From: Rhizophagus clarus
Lineage: Eukaryota > Glomeromycota > Glomeromycetes > Glomerales > Glomeraceae
NCBI GenBank assembly: GCA_015698045.1
Contig: BLAL01000298.1
Coordinates: 124,001 to 188,000 of the forward strand
Length of the DNA stretch: 64,000 nt
Reading direction: 5' to 3'
The notes beneath the pieces are model-generated. The model searched no databases. It had not been told where the DNA came from and saw nothing but the letters and a program-made list of their open reading frames with translations. A program made the translations under genes and the position numbers. Position 1 is the first letter of the stretch. Every line of letters starts with the position of its first letter. Shown piece by piece: positions 1 to 11,240 of this stretch.

Positions 1-3000
1 ATTATAATCAGGCATTTGTATATAACTGGGAGTGTATTCTAATATTTGTTGTTTATCTAGATGGTTTCTTATTTCTAAAATATCCTTGATTACTTTATAA
101 TCTGAGTTGTCTTGATGATTGGAAACCCTATTTATACACCTTAGTTCTGTGTGATCGTAACAGTTGTAATCATTTTTGCTAATTCTTCTATCCTTTAGTA
201 CACAACCACTACAACATTAAACTACTTTATATGGAGTTGCTTTATCAATACTTTGTTCACTATCAGCTGTGATCCAGTGTTGTATTGTATATCTTCCTGT
301 TTGATGCTTTTTCTTGATTTATTTAAACTCTAGCATATGATCATGTTGCATATACACAAACTCTTTTTTCCTGTTGTCTATTAATAGAGATTTCTTTATC
401 ATTTTGAATGCCTGCATGTTTATTAATTTCTTTTCATTAATATCTGAATCCCTTTTTACATTATTTGGCTTTACACTATTTATGTAATAATTTTCTAAAT
501 TATGTGCATTCTGTATAAGATTTCTTAACAAGATAAACCATCTTGGAATCCTTCCCCTTACTGGTCTTTTATTAATCTCACAAATCTGTAGCCATGTGAG
601 TGTGCCTAATATGTCTTGGATGACCAGTTGTAGTACACCATGTATTGAAAATACCGCTGCTTTCCTTATGATGAATTCTTTGTTTTTCTTACACATTTTT
701 GGTGCTTATTGATATATAAAGTTTCTTACACTTGAACCAATTACTTGTACTTCCCATTCTTTACTTTCTGCTAAAGGTTGGAATTTGAATAAGTAATCAT
801 GTGCTTTTCTCATCACATTATAGGCATGGTTGTTTTGTATCTTGTTAAGAACTGTAATATCTGACTCCATCAGTAATATGCATGTTGTTATATTTAATTT
901 CAGTTGCGCCTTCTTTAGTCTTATTTTAAGTATGTCTGCCTGTTTTGATTTAAAGTTGAGTGCAACTAGAAATTCTGTTATTTGCATGCCTACTTGATTT
1001 CTACACAGGTTTTTGAGTTTGTCTTGTGCTGAGTAGTGAAGGATATTGTTATGACAGTTACTAGGAAGTTGTGTCTTGTGTTTGACCTCTTTTATAACTG
1101 GCCTAAAAATTTCCTCACTTTCCAAATGGTGGTCTTCTAATTTAGGGAGTAGAACATTATTAACGATATATATTGCCTGTGCATGTATTATATGTTTGCG
1201 TCTAATGGCTATTACTATCATTGAAATCTCCTTTTTTACTATGGCTTCTGTGTATTCATCCTCTTTGTCTGCTTTGAACCATACTCCTAGTATGCGAATT
1301 GGAACTGATCCTTTGTTAGCAATCACTTTGTCTTTATTTTTTCCTATCTCAAGGGATCTGTTATCTACATTGCTCTCTTTCAGGTTTACGATGATGATCT
1401 TTAACTTTTTTCCATTAATTTTTACGTTATTAATATCAAAAAATTCGTTCACAATTGATACGATTTTTTCTGCTTTGCCTTTATTCTTAGCAATTTATTG
1501 TGTGTCGTCTGCGTATGCCAATGCAGCCGTTCATATCGATGTTTTCTATCTTTTATTGCAAAGGATATTCTTTGGCCACTCTAATTCCATCAAGTATCCT
1601 AAAGATTCATCTTCCTGTATCCTATGAAGCAAAAGATCATAAAAAATACTCCAGATTAGGAAAGAAATCACCTCTCCTTGATTTATCCTGTCACTTGCAG
1701 TGAAAGCATCAGTTAGTCTGTATGCTGTGATGATCTTGATCTTGCGGCTTTTGTATATGTTTATGATGAAGTTTATCGTGAAGGGAAGTAGTCTGATTCT
1801 CTTCAAGACTTTTTGCAGAGAGAGCATTCTGACACTATCAAAAGCTTTTGCCATATCCTGAGATATAATCTATAGTGTTTTCTTCTTTTCTTGGGCATCT
1901 TCCAGAATCCTGTTTATAATTGCAAGTGGTGTTGATATTGATTCGCCTAGCAGTCCTGCATAGTTTGGCTCTTTCAAGATTTCATTTTTACTGAGTATGC
2001 TTCCAAGTCATTTTGCAATTATTTTACCATGCATTTGCATAAGCATTTGATAAGTAGGAACAGTCTTATCCTTGCCAAGTTGTAGTCCCAATCATATATC
2101 TTAGAGATCGGGTACAATCGTGAGATTTTTCATTTTATGGGTATGTTTTACAATTCGTAATATAGTCCTGTATACTGTCTGAATAACTTGTTAGCTTTCA
2201 CACCCGCTTTTTTGATTAATTTATACCCTATGCTGGATATCCCTGAGGTTGATTTATTATTCGTGCTTTCTAGCATCTCCAGCCATTCATGTTCGGTCAA
2301 TGGGTCATCTAAATATTTATATATCATTAGATTTATATCTCTTTTTGGTTCATATATCACCTTCTAGTGTTCTGAAAGGTTCTCAAATTTGTGATTGCAT
2401 AAACAGAATGATGTTGAGAACGCGTTGATGACTTCTGTTTGGACTTCCTTCTTAAAGTTTAGCAAAATTTCATCCTGTGTATCCATGGTTATTCGTATTC
2501 TGTTCAAGTCGATTTTTAAATATGTTTTTTCCAGGATGCTATTAATCATTTTCCTCTGATCCTTAGTGATCATGCCATTCCTTTCTTTTATCCTTTTCTT
2601 TATTGTTATCTCTTTGATTGCCTTATCCTTTACTTTAATCACTCTCCTGATTACCTTCAACCACTCTCTTGTCTCGCACTTCCATGTATGCTAATCCATG
2701 TCTTCCATTATTTCTGATATGTTTGTTCCATATCATTGATTGAATGTTTTAATTCCCTTTATCGCATTCATTAGTTCTGTCCCTTTTAGTTCATTTTTAC
2801 TTAATCTTCTCATTATTTTCCTTATATATAGTAGGTCCTTGTGCTTTTTTGACGAGTCTTTAACTTCTTTATAATTTCTGTTAAGGTTTGTTTTGTTACC
2901 TTTTACTTTCTTATGTGGGATGTATTTTAGTACCGCTTGTTGTATACAATTACATATAATGTTTTATAGATTGTTTAGGATGTCTTCATTGTAGCTTTGG

Positions 3001-4130
3001 GCCTCTATATATGTGAAGGTTCTTTGTTTTTTCAAGAGCTCTTTAAGGTGGCTCTCATAGCCATTTCACTGTTCGTTAGTGATGTTTTCATAGTCATATA
3101 TGATGCGTATTGAGCTTTTTTCTGCTCTCATACCTCCTTTATTATTAGTGGTTATTATACTAGTGAGAGATATTTTAGTAAGTGTGATGTTATGATCACT
3201 ATTTGTAATGTCTGTTGACTGGTATATACAACTCTTTCTTATGTTGGCTTCTAATTTAAGGTCTGCCTAAATATAGTCAATTCAGGTTGATGTGTTTTTA
3301 TTTTTCTACGTGAAGCTTCTCTTTTTGGGATTCAGTTTTCTGTATGTATCTGTGAAGAAGTTATTATCAAGCTATGTCATAATGTTTGACGGTCTCTTAC
3401 TCAACTTGGATGGGCTGCTATAGTTTAATGCCTTGTCCATATATGAATTAAAATCTTTTATTAGTATGTAATATCTGATTTTCTTGCTGTGGGTAGCGAG
3501 TTCTTTCTTGATATAGTTTGTTAATTCACTTTGTATCTTCATGTTTGATGGCGGCATATATACTACACCTACAATTAACGTACAATTTTTAAAAAGTAAC
3601 CATGCTTCTATATAATATGTGCCCATTCTGTTAATTTTTTCAATGTGTTTTTCCCATTTTTTGCTTACTATTATACATACTCTTGATCCTTTTAACTTGT
3701 TATCTTTGTTTGTCCAGAATGAGGTGTATTCTGAGCTCTCTTTATTCTAGTATTCTCCTTGCTTCCTGCTTCTTTTAGTTTCGCATATACTTATGATGTC
3801 AGCTTTTTTGTTTGCACAGTAATCTATTAGTATATTAAGTTTGAAATTGTTAGATCTGAGCTCATTAATGTTACTGTTCTCTGTATTACTTTCACGTTCT
3901 TGTATATTTGTACTCTGCTGCAGATGTTTATCATGTGAATGTTGTGTGTTCATCACGTTTATGTCTTGTTTATCTTTGAGGGGTTTGTTAGGTAGTTGGT
4001 CATATTCTCCCCTTTTTTCTTTTCCTTCGTATATTTTTCCTTTGTCTTTGTTTTGTGTCTGTAGCAAGCTAAGAAGTTGTTTAGGCCAGCTAAACACCTT
4101 CTTCAGTATTTCCTTTACTTTACTCATCAT
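1..4130 (-). pseudogene. LINE retrotransposon ORF2 (endonuclease-reverse transcriptase), decayed and cut by the window start
   Basis: Read on the minus strand from an ATG at 4130, this is a non-LTR retrotransposon ORF2 that nicks target DNA and reverse-transcribes its RNA. The apurinic-type endonuclease region (about 4130-3150) shows ISICETKR, GVVYMPPSN, KDFNSYMDK, TRIDYI and NSDHNIT, so the Asp-His residues near 3190 survive. The reverse transcriptase shows DMAKAFDSV (near 1850), INQGEVISFLIWSIFYD (near 1680) and AYADDTQ (near 1515), the catalytic YADD. The C-terminal Cys/His-rich part runs to base 1 and continues outside. Many stops and frameshifts, including TAA directly after YADDTQ, make it a pseudogene. 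A separate ORF1-bearing insertion starts only 69 bp upstream of its ATG. Identification is secure; clade assignment is not attempted. Confidence 0.88.
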
Positions 4131-4198
4131 TCCCTTTTTTATTTATTTAAAACTTTAATAAATTAGCCTGAATATTTTATGTAATACTACTGTATATT

Positions 4199-6008
4199 TT
4201 TTTTTTTTAATTTTTTAAAGATGTTGGACATCATATGTTTATTTAGAAATGAGGGAAGACATTACTGTCGCATTCAAAGCCTATTTAACATACATCCAAG
4301 GCCCAAAAGAACCACAGTCTTGCCAAGCATCTATACTAAGGAATTAGGGAATTGAAAACAAAGAAAAGAAAAATTGTAAAGAACGATGACTGTCTAAACA
4401 AGAAATTAATTAGTAACTACAAGGCTACCACCTATGGCTAATTTTCTATCTCTAGTATATTAACTACATAAACTAATTAGTTGTTCTAATAGCCACTTGA
4501 TTTCCACCTTGTTCTTCATGTTAGATTACTTGCTATTAGACACGCGGGGGTCTTTGTTGTTATTCTGACTGCCGGTCATTTTGGTCAACAGATCATCATC
4601 CTTTGATTTGAATTTGTGGAATTGACATGACCCAAGTGGAGCTCTGTTGGATCCAGTCACTGCTCTGAATCGAGGGTTCAGCTTATCGTTAGAGGATGTA
4701 TTTGTCTTCTGGGAAGAAGATCTAGATTTAGGTGAGCTGTAAGAGGGTGGAAAGTAACAGCACCAAGCTAATTCAACGTCTTTCCACTACTGCTGATGGG
4801 AGATCTTGTGAGATAGCGCATCCCATGTTGTAAAATATCTGATGAGCATACGTATTCCGTCTTGCTCTTTAACAATTCTAAAAAATTTTAAATTGCTTGA
4901 GATTAGAAATAGGCTAGAGACACTGTTAGGAAACAATGATTCATAAGTCATATCCGCAGGGATATTTGATATAATGGTCTGGAACTTTTTGCGCTGCTTT
5001 CTTTCAGAAAGGCTCCAAGCGGCTGAAAACCATTAGACAGAAAGGGTACCGAGGGATACAGTCCAATCATTATTGTTATAAGCTTTAAGACAATTATGAT
5101 TTGAAATCAGTCAAACTCTTGCAGTTAAATATTTCTTCTACACACGGGTGCTGGCTGATATCACTTTGCCCCAATTGTTAAGATTGGAAAGGAGTTCATA
5201 ATTTGACCATTTAGCTGGAATGTCGTATACTATCAGATCCAGGAGGAGCTTTGATTCTTTATGCCCAGGCTGGTATCCTGTAATAATGAGGTTATTTGAT
5301 CCTGTGAAGCTATCATTAATTTTAGACCTATTCGTTGAACCTGTTGAGTCCTTATCATCCTTCGAGGCTTGGCGAATTAGAGGGATGATAGAACCAGGTT
5401 TCTTAGGTTTGATGGTGTGGTCAGTATGACTAGCAAGAGTGGAATTAGAAGATACAATTGAAGAGGGTATCAAGCTGTTTTCCTGTCAGAAGGTAACTTT
5501 TTCCATAGCTTTGGCTTGTTTCTTCAATTTTTTCTTCTGATTCTTAGTCAACGCTTTAGTCCAGGATTCTTGTTGTTCCACAATGATGGGGGGACTTGGA
5601 GTAGATTGCATGCCCTTAGCATCATTTGATTAGTGCGGTGCATCCATGTCCATTTCCATTTTGGAGGAGTTACTATTTGTTGTATAGAAGTCTTGGGTTT
5701 GTATTGTAAAAGACTTAAGTCCATTCTGTATTCTGAAAAGTTGTCAAACAACTCAGCTGTTCTAGCTGTGGCCACAGTTATGCCTTCGCAGAGCTGAGGT
5801 AATCAAAGAAGTAAGTCGCGCAAAAGGGTTTTAATTTGGTATTTAACTACACCGAACATCTCTTTCTTAGTCTCTTTTAGGTGTAAGGAGTCCATTTCTG
5901 CCGTTAAAAGGTGGGGTTTCTTAGTGAGAAATAGAAGAACCTTGCGTAAAAAGTTTTTTAGGCATTTGTCAAAAAGTTAGGCTGAGTGATCAGGGGGGAG
6001 AAATGTCC
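4199..6008 (-). mobile_element. ORF1-only retroposon with poly(A) tail and 16-bp target-site duplication
   Basis: A 1.81 kb unit lies between two identical 16-bp direct repeats, AATACTACTGTATATT, at 4183-4198 and 6009-6024. On the minus strand it has a short leader (6008-5896), an ORF1-like reading frame (5895-4527), a 3' untranslated part (4526-4210) and a terminal A-tract, seen as the T-run from about 4199. Poly(A) at one end plus a target-site duplication is the signature of LINE-type retroposition. It contains no reverse transcriptase, so it must have been mobilised in trans. Confidence 0.72.
4527..5895 (-). pseudogene. LINE ORF1-like nucleic-acid-binding protein, broken
   Basis: The frame begins MDSLHLKETKKEMF at 5895 and ends PRVSNSK-stop at 4527. 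The middle contains LIVYDIPAKWSNYELLSNL followed by NWGKVISAS, an RRM-like strand-helix pattern I recall from ORF1 proteins of Glomeromycotina LINEs. A second block near 4900-4800 reads KEQDGIRMLIRYF then TTWDAL. The C-terminus is rich in Ser, Asn and Lys. The start-to-stop distance is not a multiple of three, and at least one in-frame TGA is present near 5800, so it is broken. The likely role is RNA binding in a retrotransposition particle. It might instead descend from a domesticated host gene of the same family. Confidence 0.65.
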
Positions 6009-6024
6009 AATACTACTGTATATT

Positions 6025-7090
6025 ATAGATTATAATATCCTTTTTATGCATAGTATTTTTCTTTTTTTTATTATAATCTTCTCTTAATATAATAAATCTT
6101 ATATTCTGACTATGAGCAATAAAACTTAATTATCAATAAGAGAATATTATTATAAAAAATGTATTTTTTTATAAATATAATATTTAATTTTATAAAAACT
6201 AAAGTGTATAGAATCAATAATATATTGAAAAAAAAAATATCTTTTTAAAAAAATTTTTAAAAGTACAAGTGAAATTAAAATTTTTTTTTTTTTTTTTTAG
6301 TCTGTAAAATAAACACTTTTTTAACATAAACGCAAAGTTACAGATAAATTTTTACATAGTTAGAACTATAACGAACATAATCATGTAATTACAAATAGTA
6401 TTATCCTTACAAGGTGTAATACTACATATAACTAAATTAAGATAAAATAATAACAAAAAAAGATTAAACTCCTCAGAATAACTTTGTGAAAAAAACAAGA
6501 AAAAAAATTGCTATAATAAGAAGACTTACATGTTGCTTCTGCCTAATTCAATACACTTAGTACAAACTATAAGACAATAAAGAGAAGGACTAAAAAACCT
6601 AATCAATAAAAAAAAAATTATAGATCTACATTAATGATAACTATCTATTATAATTATACTAAAACATATAAAAATAATATAAAATTAATTATAACAAATC
6701 ATTAAAACTAAAATAAAATATAAGCAATAACTATGCCTCTCGTTCTACTTCTTTTTTTACTACACCCTCTCGTCCTATTTCTTTCTTTACTACGCCCTCT
6801 CATCCTACTTCTTCCTTTACTGCACCCTCTCATCCTTCTTTCTTTACTACTTCCTTTCGTCCTATTTTTTTCTTTAATTTGTCCTTGCGTCATACTTCTT
6901 TCTTCAGAACGACTTATGTTACAACTGCTTCTGATATGACTTATTGATTTATTAGATTTATCACTTTTAGAATTTTAGATCATAATAATTGAAGAAATTA
7001 ACTAAAAAAGAATTTTTTTAAAAAGACCCTTTTTATGTCCATTTTTTGATCAGTTTAATTTTGTATGATTATTTAGACTATTATTTTTAC
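6025..7090. other. AT-rich non-coding stretch with a short CT-rich repeat
   Basis: No gene was recognised. The segment is mostly homopolymer-rich AT DNA. Positions 6732-6880 hold about five imperfect units of roughly 27-33 bp based on CTACTTCTTTCTTTACTACGC. They give open frames on both strands that are most simply by-products of the repeat. Confidence 0.6.
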
Positions 7091-7366
7091 ATAATCTGAA
7101 TGATAAAGCTAATACTATACCAATTTTTTACTTAAGTTATAATAAATCTGAACGATTAAGCTAATACTATACCAATTTTTACTTAAGTTATAATAAATCT
7201 GAATGATTAAGCTAATATTATACCAATTTTTACTTAAGTTATAATAAATCTGAATGATTAAACTAATACTATACTAATTTTTACTTAAATCGTAGTAAAT
7301 CTAAATTGTTAAGCTAATAATATACTAATTTTTACTTAATAAATCCAAATGATTGAGCTAATATTA
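7091..7366. repeat. 51-bp tandem repeat, about six copies
   Basis: The phrase AATCTGAATGATTAAGCTAA with a TACTTAAGTTATA tail recurs with starts near 7094, 7146, 7197, 7248, 7299 and 7343. Spacing is 52, 51, 51, 51 and 44 bp, and copies diverge toward the right. It lies about 250 bp before the Tnp2-type reading frame and could be a subterminal repeat of that element. No matching right-hand array was found. Confidence 0.8.
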
Positions 7367-7610
7367 CTATAACAAATTTTATACTGATTATTTAAATTTA
7401 ATTGGCTCGTTTCATATGGCATTAAAAAATTATCATCAATTCTAACGTAGTATGTATGATTAAAAATTGTATAATAAAATTAATTGATCATATTTAAAGA
7501 ATTTTAATGAATTCTGATGTAATATGATGGAAAATTATTGAATTGATTATTATTTATATAAAAATATCGATTCTTGAATAAGAAATTGATATATTGCAAT
7601 TGATAATAAC

Positions 7611-10600
7611 ATGTCACAATTAGCAACCAAGACTAGAAAAAAAGTTCTGTGTTATTGTGATGAGTGTGAAGGAAAGTTAATAGATCCAAGAACAAAATTG
7701 AAACACAAAGCTGAAGACGAATAAATGAATTATTCATTTAGTTCTACTAAAACCAGTAAACCAGCATCAAAGTAAACTCGAGTAGATAATAAAGATAATG
7801 ATGACAATGATAAAACTTTAAGTTCATCAGAATTATCAAATTCATCTAAATTATTAAGTTTGTCTGAATCATAAAAGTCAATTCACCTTTCAGCTAAACA
7901 AGAAAGAAAAGAAAAATTTAAAGTAGTGGAATTGGTAGCAGATGACAAACTGATCTGTGAACTTGATTTATTATCTAATGAAGATACTGAACCTAGCTTA
8001 CCAATTGATAATGATCAAAGCGAAGATTCAAATAATGATGTTGATGAAACTTTTAATGATAAATAATTTCACTGCGTCTGAATTAGATGATTTTTAGGAT
8101 AATGAAGATTTTATGTATCCTAATACAAATGTGAAATTTTCTGAATCTTGGATACTAATTTGGATATTTAAGTATCAATCAAAATTTTGCCTATCTGAGA
8201 TTGCCATATCTTCCTTGATTGGATTCTTTAGCTAAGTATTAAAAGATGCTGATTCAAAAAGATTTGCATATTTTCTATCTTCATCTTACCTTGCAAAGAA
8301 ATTGTTGCACATTGAAAAGTCAACAAAAACATATTCTGTGTGCCTAAAATGTAACAATTTGTATAAAATCAAAAAAATTTTGGAACAACCTAAACAAGTA
8401 ACATCAGAAATGTCACAAAGATTCAAATGTAGTCATATTGAATTTCTTAAACATCCAATGAAAAATATCAAGAGGCTTGTAAAGAGGAATTGCTAAAGAA
8501 CGTTTCAGTAAATAATGGTTATATAAAGCATCCTCGTATGATATTTTCTATGTTAGATTTAAAAAACCAAATTTTTACTATGTATCAATGATCTAATTTT
8601 GAACAGAATTTAGCAAAATGAGCAAATCATCATGTTAACAGAGATATATTAACAGACATTTATGATGGAGAGATTTGAAAAATATTCATGTCAAATGATA
8701 TCCTATTTTTTATGCCTGAACTTGCAGATTTCAATCTAGTAATAATGATTAATCTTGATTGATTTCAACCTTTTAATTGAATAATATATAGTACAGAAGT
8801 AATTTATAGGGTAATATGCAATCATCCTCGTGAAATTTGATTTAGACAGAAGAATATACTAATATTAGGGCTATTTTCAGGACTGCATGAAGTACAAGCA
8901 GATAATATAAATCATTTTTTGTCGCCAATTGTAACAGAATTGCTCAAATTTTGGACAGACGTTAATATAAAAATGCTAAATAATCCAACTAGCAAAACAA
9001 TTTGAATGACAATTATCTGTTGCAGTAGTGATATTCCTGTATCGAGAAAATTATGCGGACATATATCTGCATTAGCAGCTTACCATCAGTATTATGAATG
9101 AGCTAATAATAGCAATTTTAGTGATTTTAATGATATGGCTGAATGGTTTAAAGCTAGTGATTTAGAAAAGTTCTGCGAAGATGCTGTGAAATGGTGTAAT
9201 TGTAAATTAAAGAATGAAAGAAATTATCATGTTTCCAACAATCTTGTTAAGTGGATAGAATTATTAAAGTTGCACTATTTTAATCCAATTAGACATTGCG
9301 TCATAGTTCCAATGCATAATTTATTTTTTGGAATTACCAGTTGGATTGTAAAGCATTTATGGATCGATGGAAGAAAAATATCTAAGAATGATCTTAAAAT
9401 TATGGAAAAATGAGCTGAAACTATTAAACTGCCAGCTGATATGGATCAAATTCCAAATAAGATATTAGCGGGAGAAGGTTTTTCTGGATTTACTGCGAAT
9501 CAGTGAAAAACCTTTATCTTGATATATTCAACACCAATAATGTGGGATTTATTATCTGTTGATGATTGTGAAATTTTAGGAAATTTCGTAAGAGCTTGCC
9601 CTTTATTAGTTTGTCAAATTATCAGCATAAATGAGCTAAATGAAACCCATAGCAGATTAATAAAAATTGGGTGACTTATTAAAGAATGTTATGGCAAAGG
9701 TTTAATTACACCAAATATCTATCTTTCTTTGCATTTAGCAGAATGCTGCTGTGACTACAGTCCAATATATTCTTTTTGGTATTTTTCATTTGAACGAATG
9801 AATGGGATAGTAGGTAAATATCCTAACAATGAATGACTTGGATTTTATTAATATTATAAATTTGTATCAGTTCCGCTTTAAATACTAATTATAAAAATCC
9901 TTTTAAGTTCTTATCCCAATTCAAAATGATATATTGAACCAGAACTGCTAAAAATTATCATGCAGAATTGTAGAATAAATGATCTTATATCAGTTCAGAC
10001 AGACGACCAGAGGTTCATTAATAGTTTTAAGTTAATTGAGCCTCAGAAAATAACAGGTTCATTAGTAGCATATAATGATCTTGAATCTGAAACATTGCTT
10101 CAATTCAAACAGATTTTCTGCTGTGAATTAGAAGATACAATCACTGGTAGGAATTTTATCCAGAAAAGTTTTTAAATCCAATTAAAAATCGGCTGAAAAT
10201 TTATATGAACATTTGATTACTTATTATAATGAAGTTTATGGCGAAGGTATGAATGTTGAATTTAGTTCTATATCAAATCTGATTGATAAAAGTTTACAGA
10301 ATGATTCGTATATAGTTGTGCAACTAATAATTAACCAATGTAAAAGAATTCAGATAGCAGCTGAAATTTTCAGATCAGCACTAACGTTTTGATTCAAGAA
10401 AAATTCTTATATTTTAGCAAAATTTACCTAAGATAACAAATCAGTAGAATTATATCTAAGAATGGTCCAATTTTATTTTGAATACGTATTGTGGCTTCCA
10501 AATATTGATGAAAGAATGTACAAACTTGCTTATGTCAAATGATACCTAACTGCTGATAATCATCAAACTAGGTTTTACTGCCAAGCTGAAAATGATGATG

Positions 10601-11240
10601 ACTGGAATGCAGTGATGGCAAATGACCAGGTCATTTGTCCATTTTGAGATGAACTCTGAATGACCTTTGAATGATCTAGTCATTAGGGTTATTTGTCATT
10701 TAAGTTATTTAAAATTAATGCTTTATAATTTAGGCCAGGTTTATGATTCTGGCTAGAATTATGAATTTATAGTATCACATGAAAATTTTTATCCATAAAA
10801 TATTGAAATTGTATTGGTCAGAATTATGATGTAATTTTAAATGACTAGGTCATTTGTCATTTAACGTTGAAATGATCTAAATGGCTGTGACCAGTCATTT
10901 AGGTCATTTGAGGTCATTTGGATCACTGGCCAACACTGCTGGAGTGTTAATATTAAACTCTGGAAGCTTGACAAATTTTACAAAATATCTTGTAATAGTA
11001 TAATTCTAATTTATAATATTTATAGCTATTTCATTCCTGTTAAATTTAGAATAAATAATAAGAACAACAAGCAGAAAGTGAAAATTTATATGGCAGTAAT
11101 ACCGATCAATAGGAAGTTCCATTTATAACACTTATAATATTAATAATAATAAATCAGTTCATACTGTATCAAATATACTTAGTAAATAATATAAAACTGT
11201 GAAAAGTTTGGATGAGAATTTGGAATTAAACTCTGGAAAT
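7611..11240 (+). pseudogene. Tnp2-type (CACTA/Plavaka-like) DDE transposase relic
   Basis: The frame starts MSQLATKTRKKVLCYCDECEG at 7611. It continues as a zinc-ribbon-like part near 8300 (YSVCLKCNNLYK, then KCSHIEFLKHPM) and the Tnp2 core. Diagnostic blocks are DILTDIYDGEI, a Trp-lacking NLD-FQPF, SDIPVSRKLCGH, HCVIVPMHNLFFG near 9300 (family form DPMHNLFLG) and YSFWYFSFERMNGIVG near 9780. The C-terminal block near 10480 (VELYLRMVQFYFE, NIDERMYKLAYVK) also matches the family. Frameshifts occur near 8490 and after 9840, and twelve in-frame stops between 8500 and 9860 are all TGA. A hAT-like MITE interrupts it at 10610. It is non-functional. I did not find its terminal repeats. Confidence 0.82.
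10610..10938. mobile_element. hAT-like MITE inside the Tnp2 relic
   Basis: The ends are inverted repeats: CAGTGATGGC at the left and the complement of CAGTGTTGGC at the right. They are flanked by near-identical 8-bp duplications, CTGGAATG (10602-10609) and CTGGAGTG (10939-10946). Both ends carry several copies of AAATGACC/GGTCATTT. An 8-bp duplication with CAGTG-type termini is typical of the hAT superfamily. At 329 bp it cannot encode a transposase. It interrupts the Tnp2 frame after ENDDDWNA, so it is younger than that element. Confidence 0.82.

Noticed and set aside
1076-1627. Plus-strand 183-codon open frame with hydrophobic stretches
   Set aside because: It lies opposite the reverse transcriptase frame and has no recognisable features; an antisense by-product.
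7611-11240. Functional gene using TGA as a sense codon
   Set aside because: Frameshifts, TAA stops before 7900 and an internal MITE show it is dead, and neighbouring host genes use TGA as a normal stop (for example DNM1).
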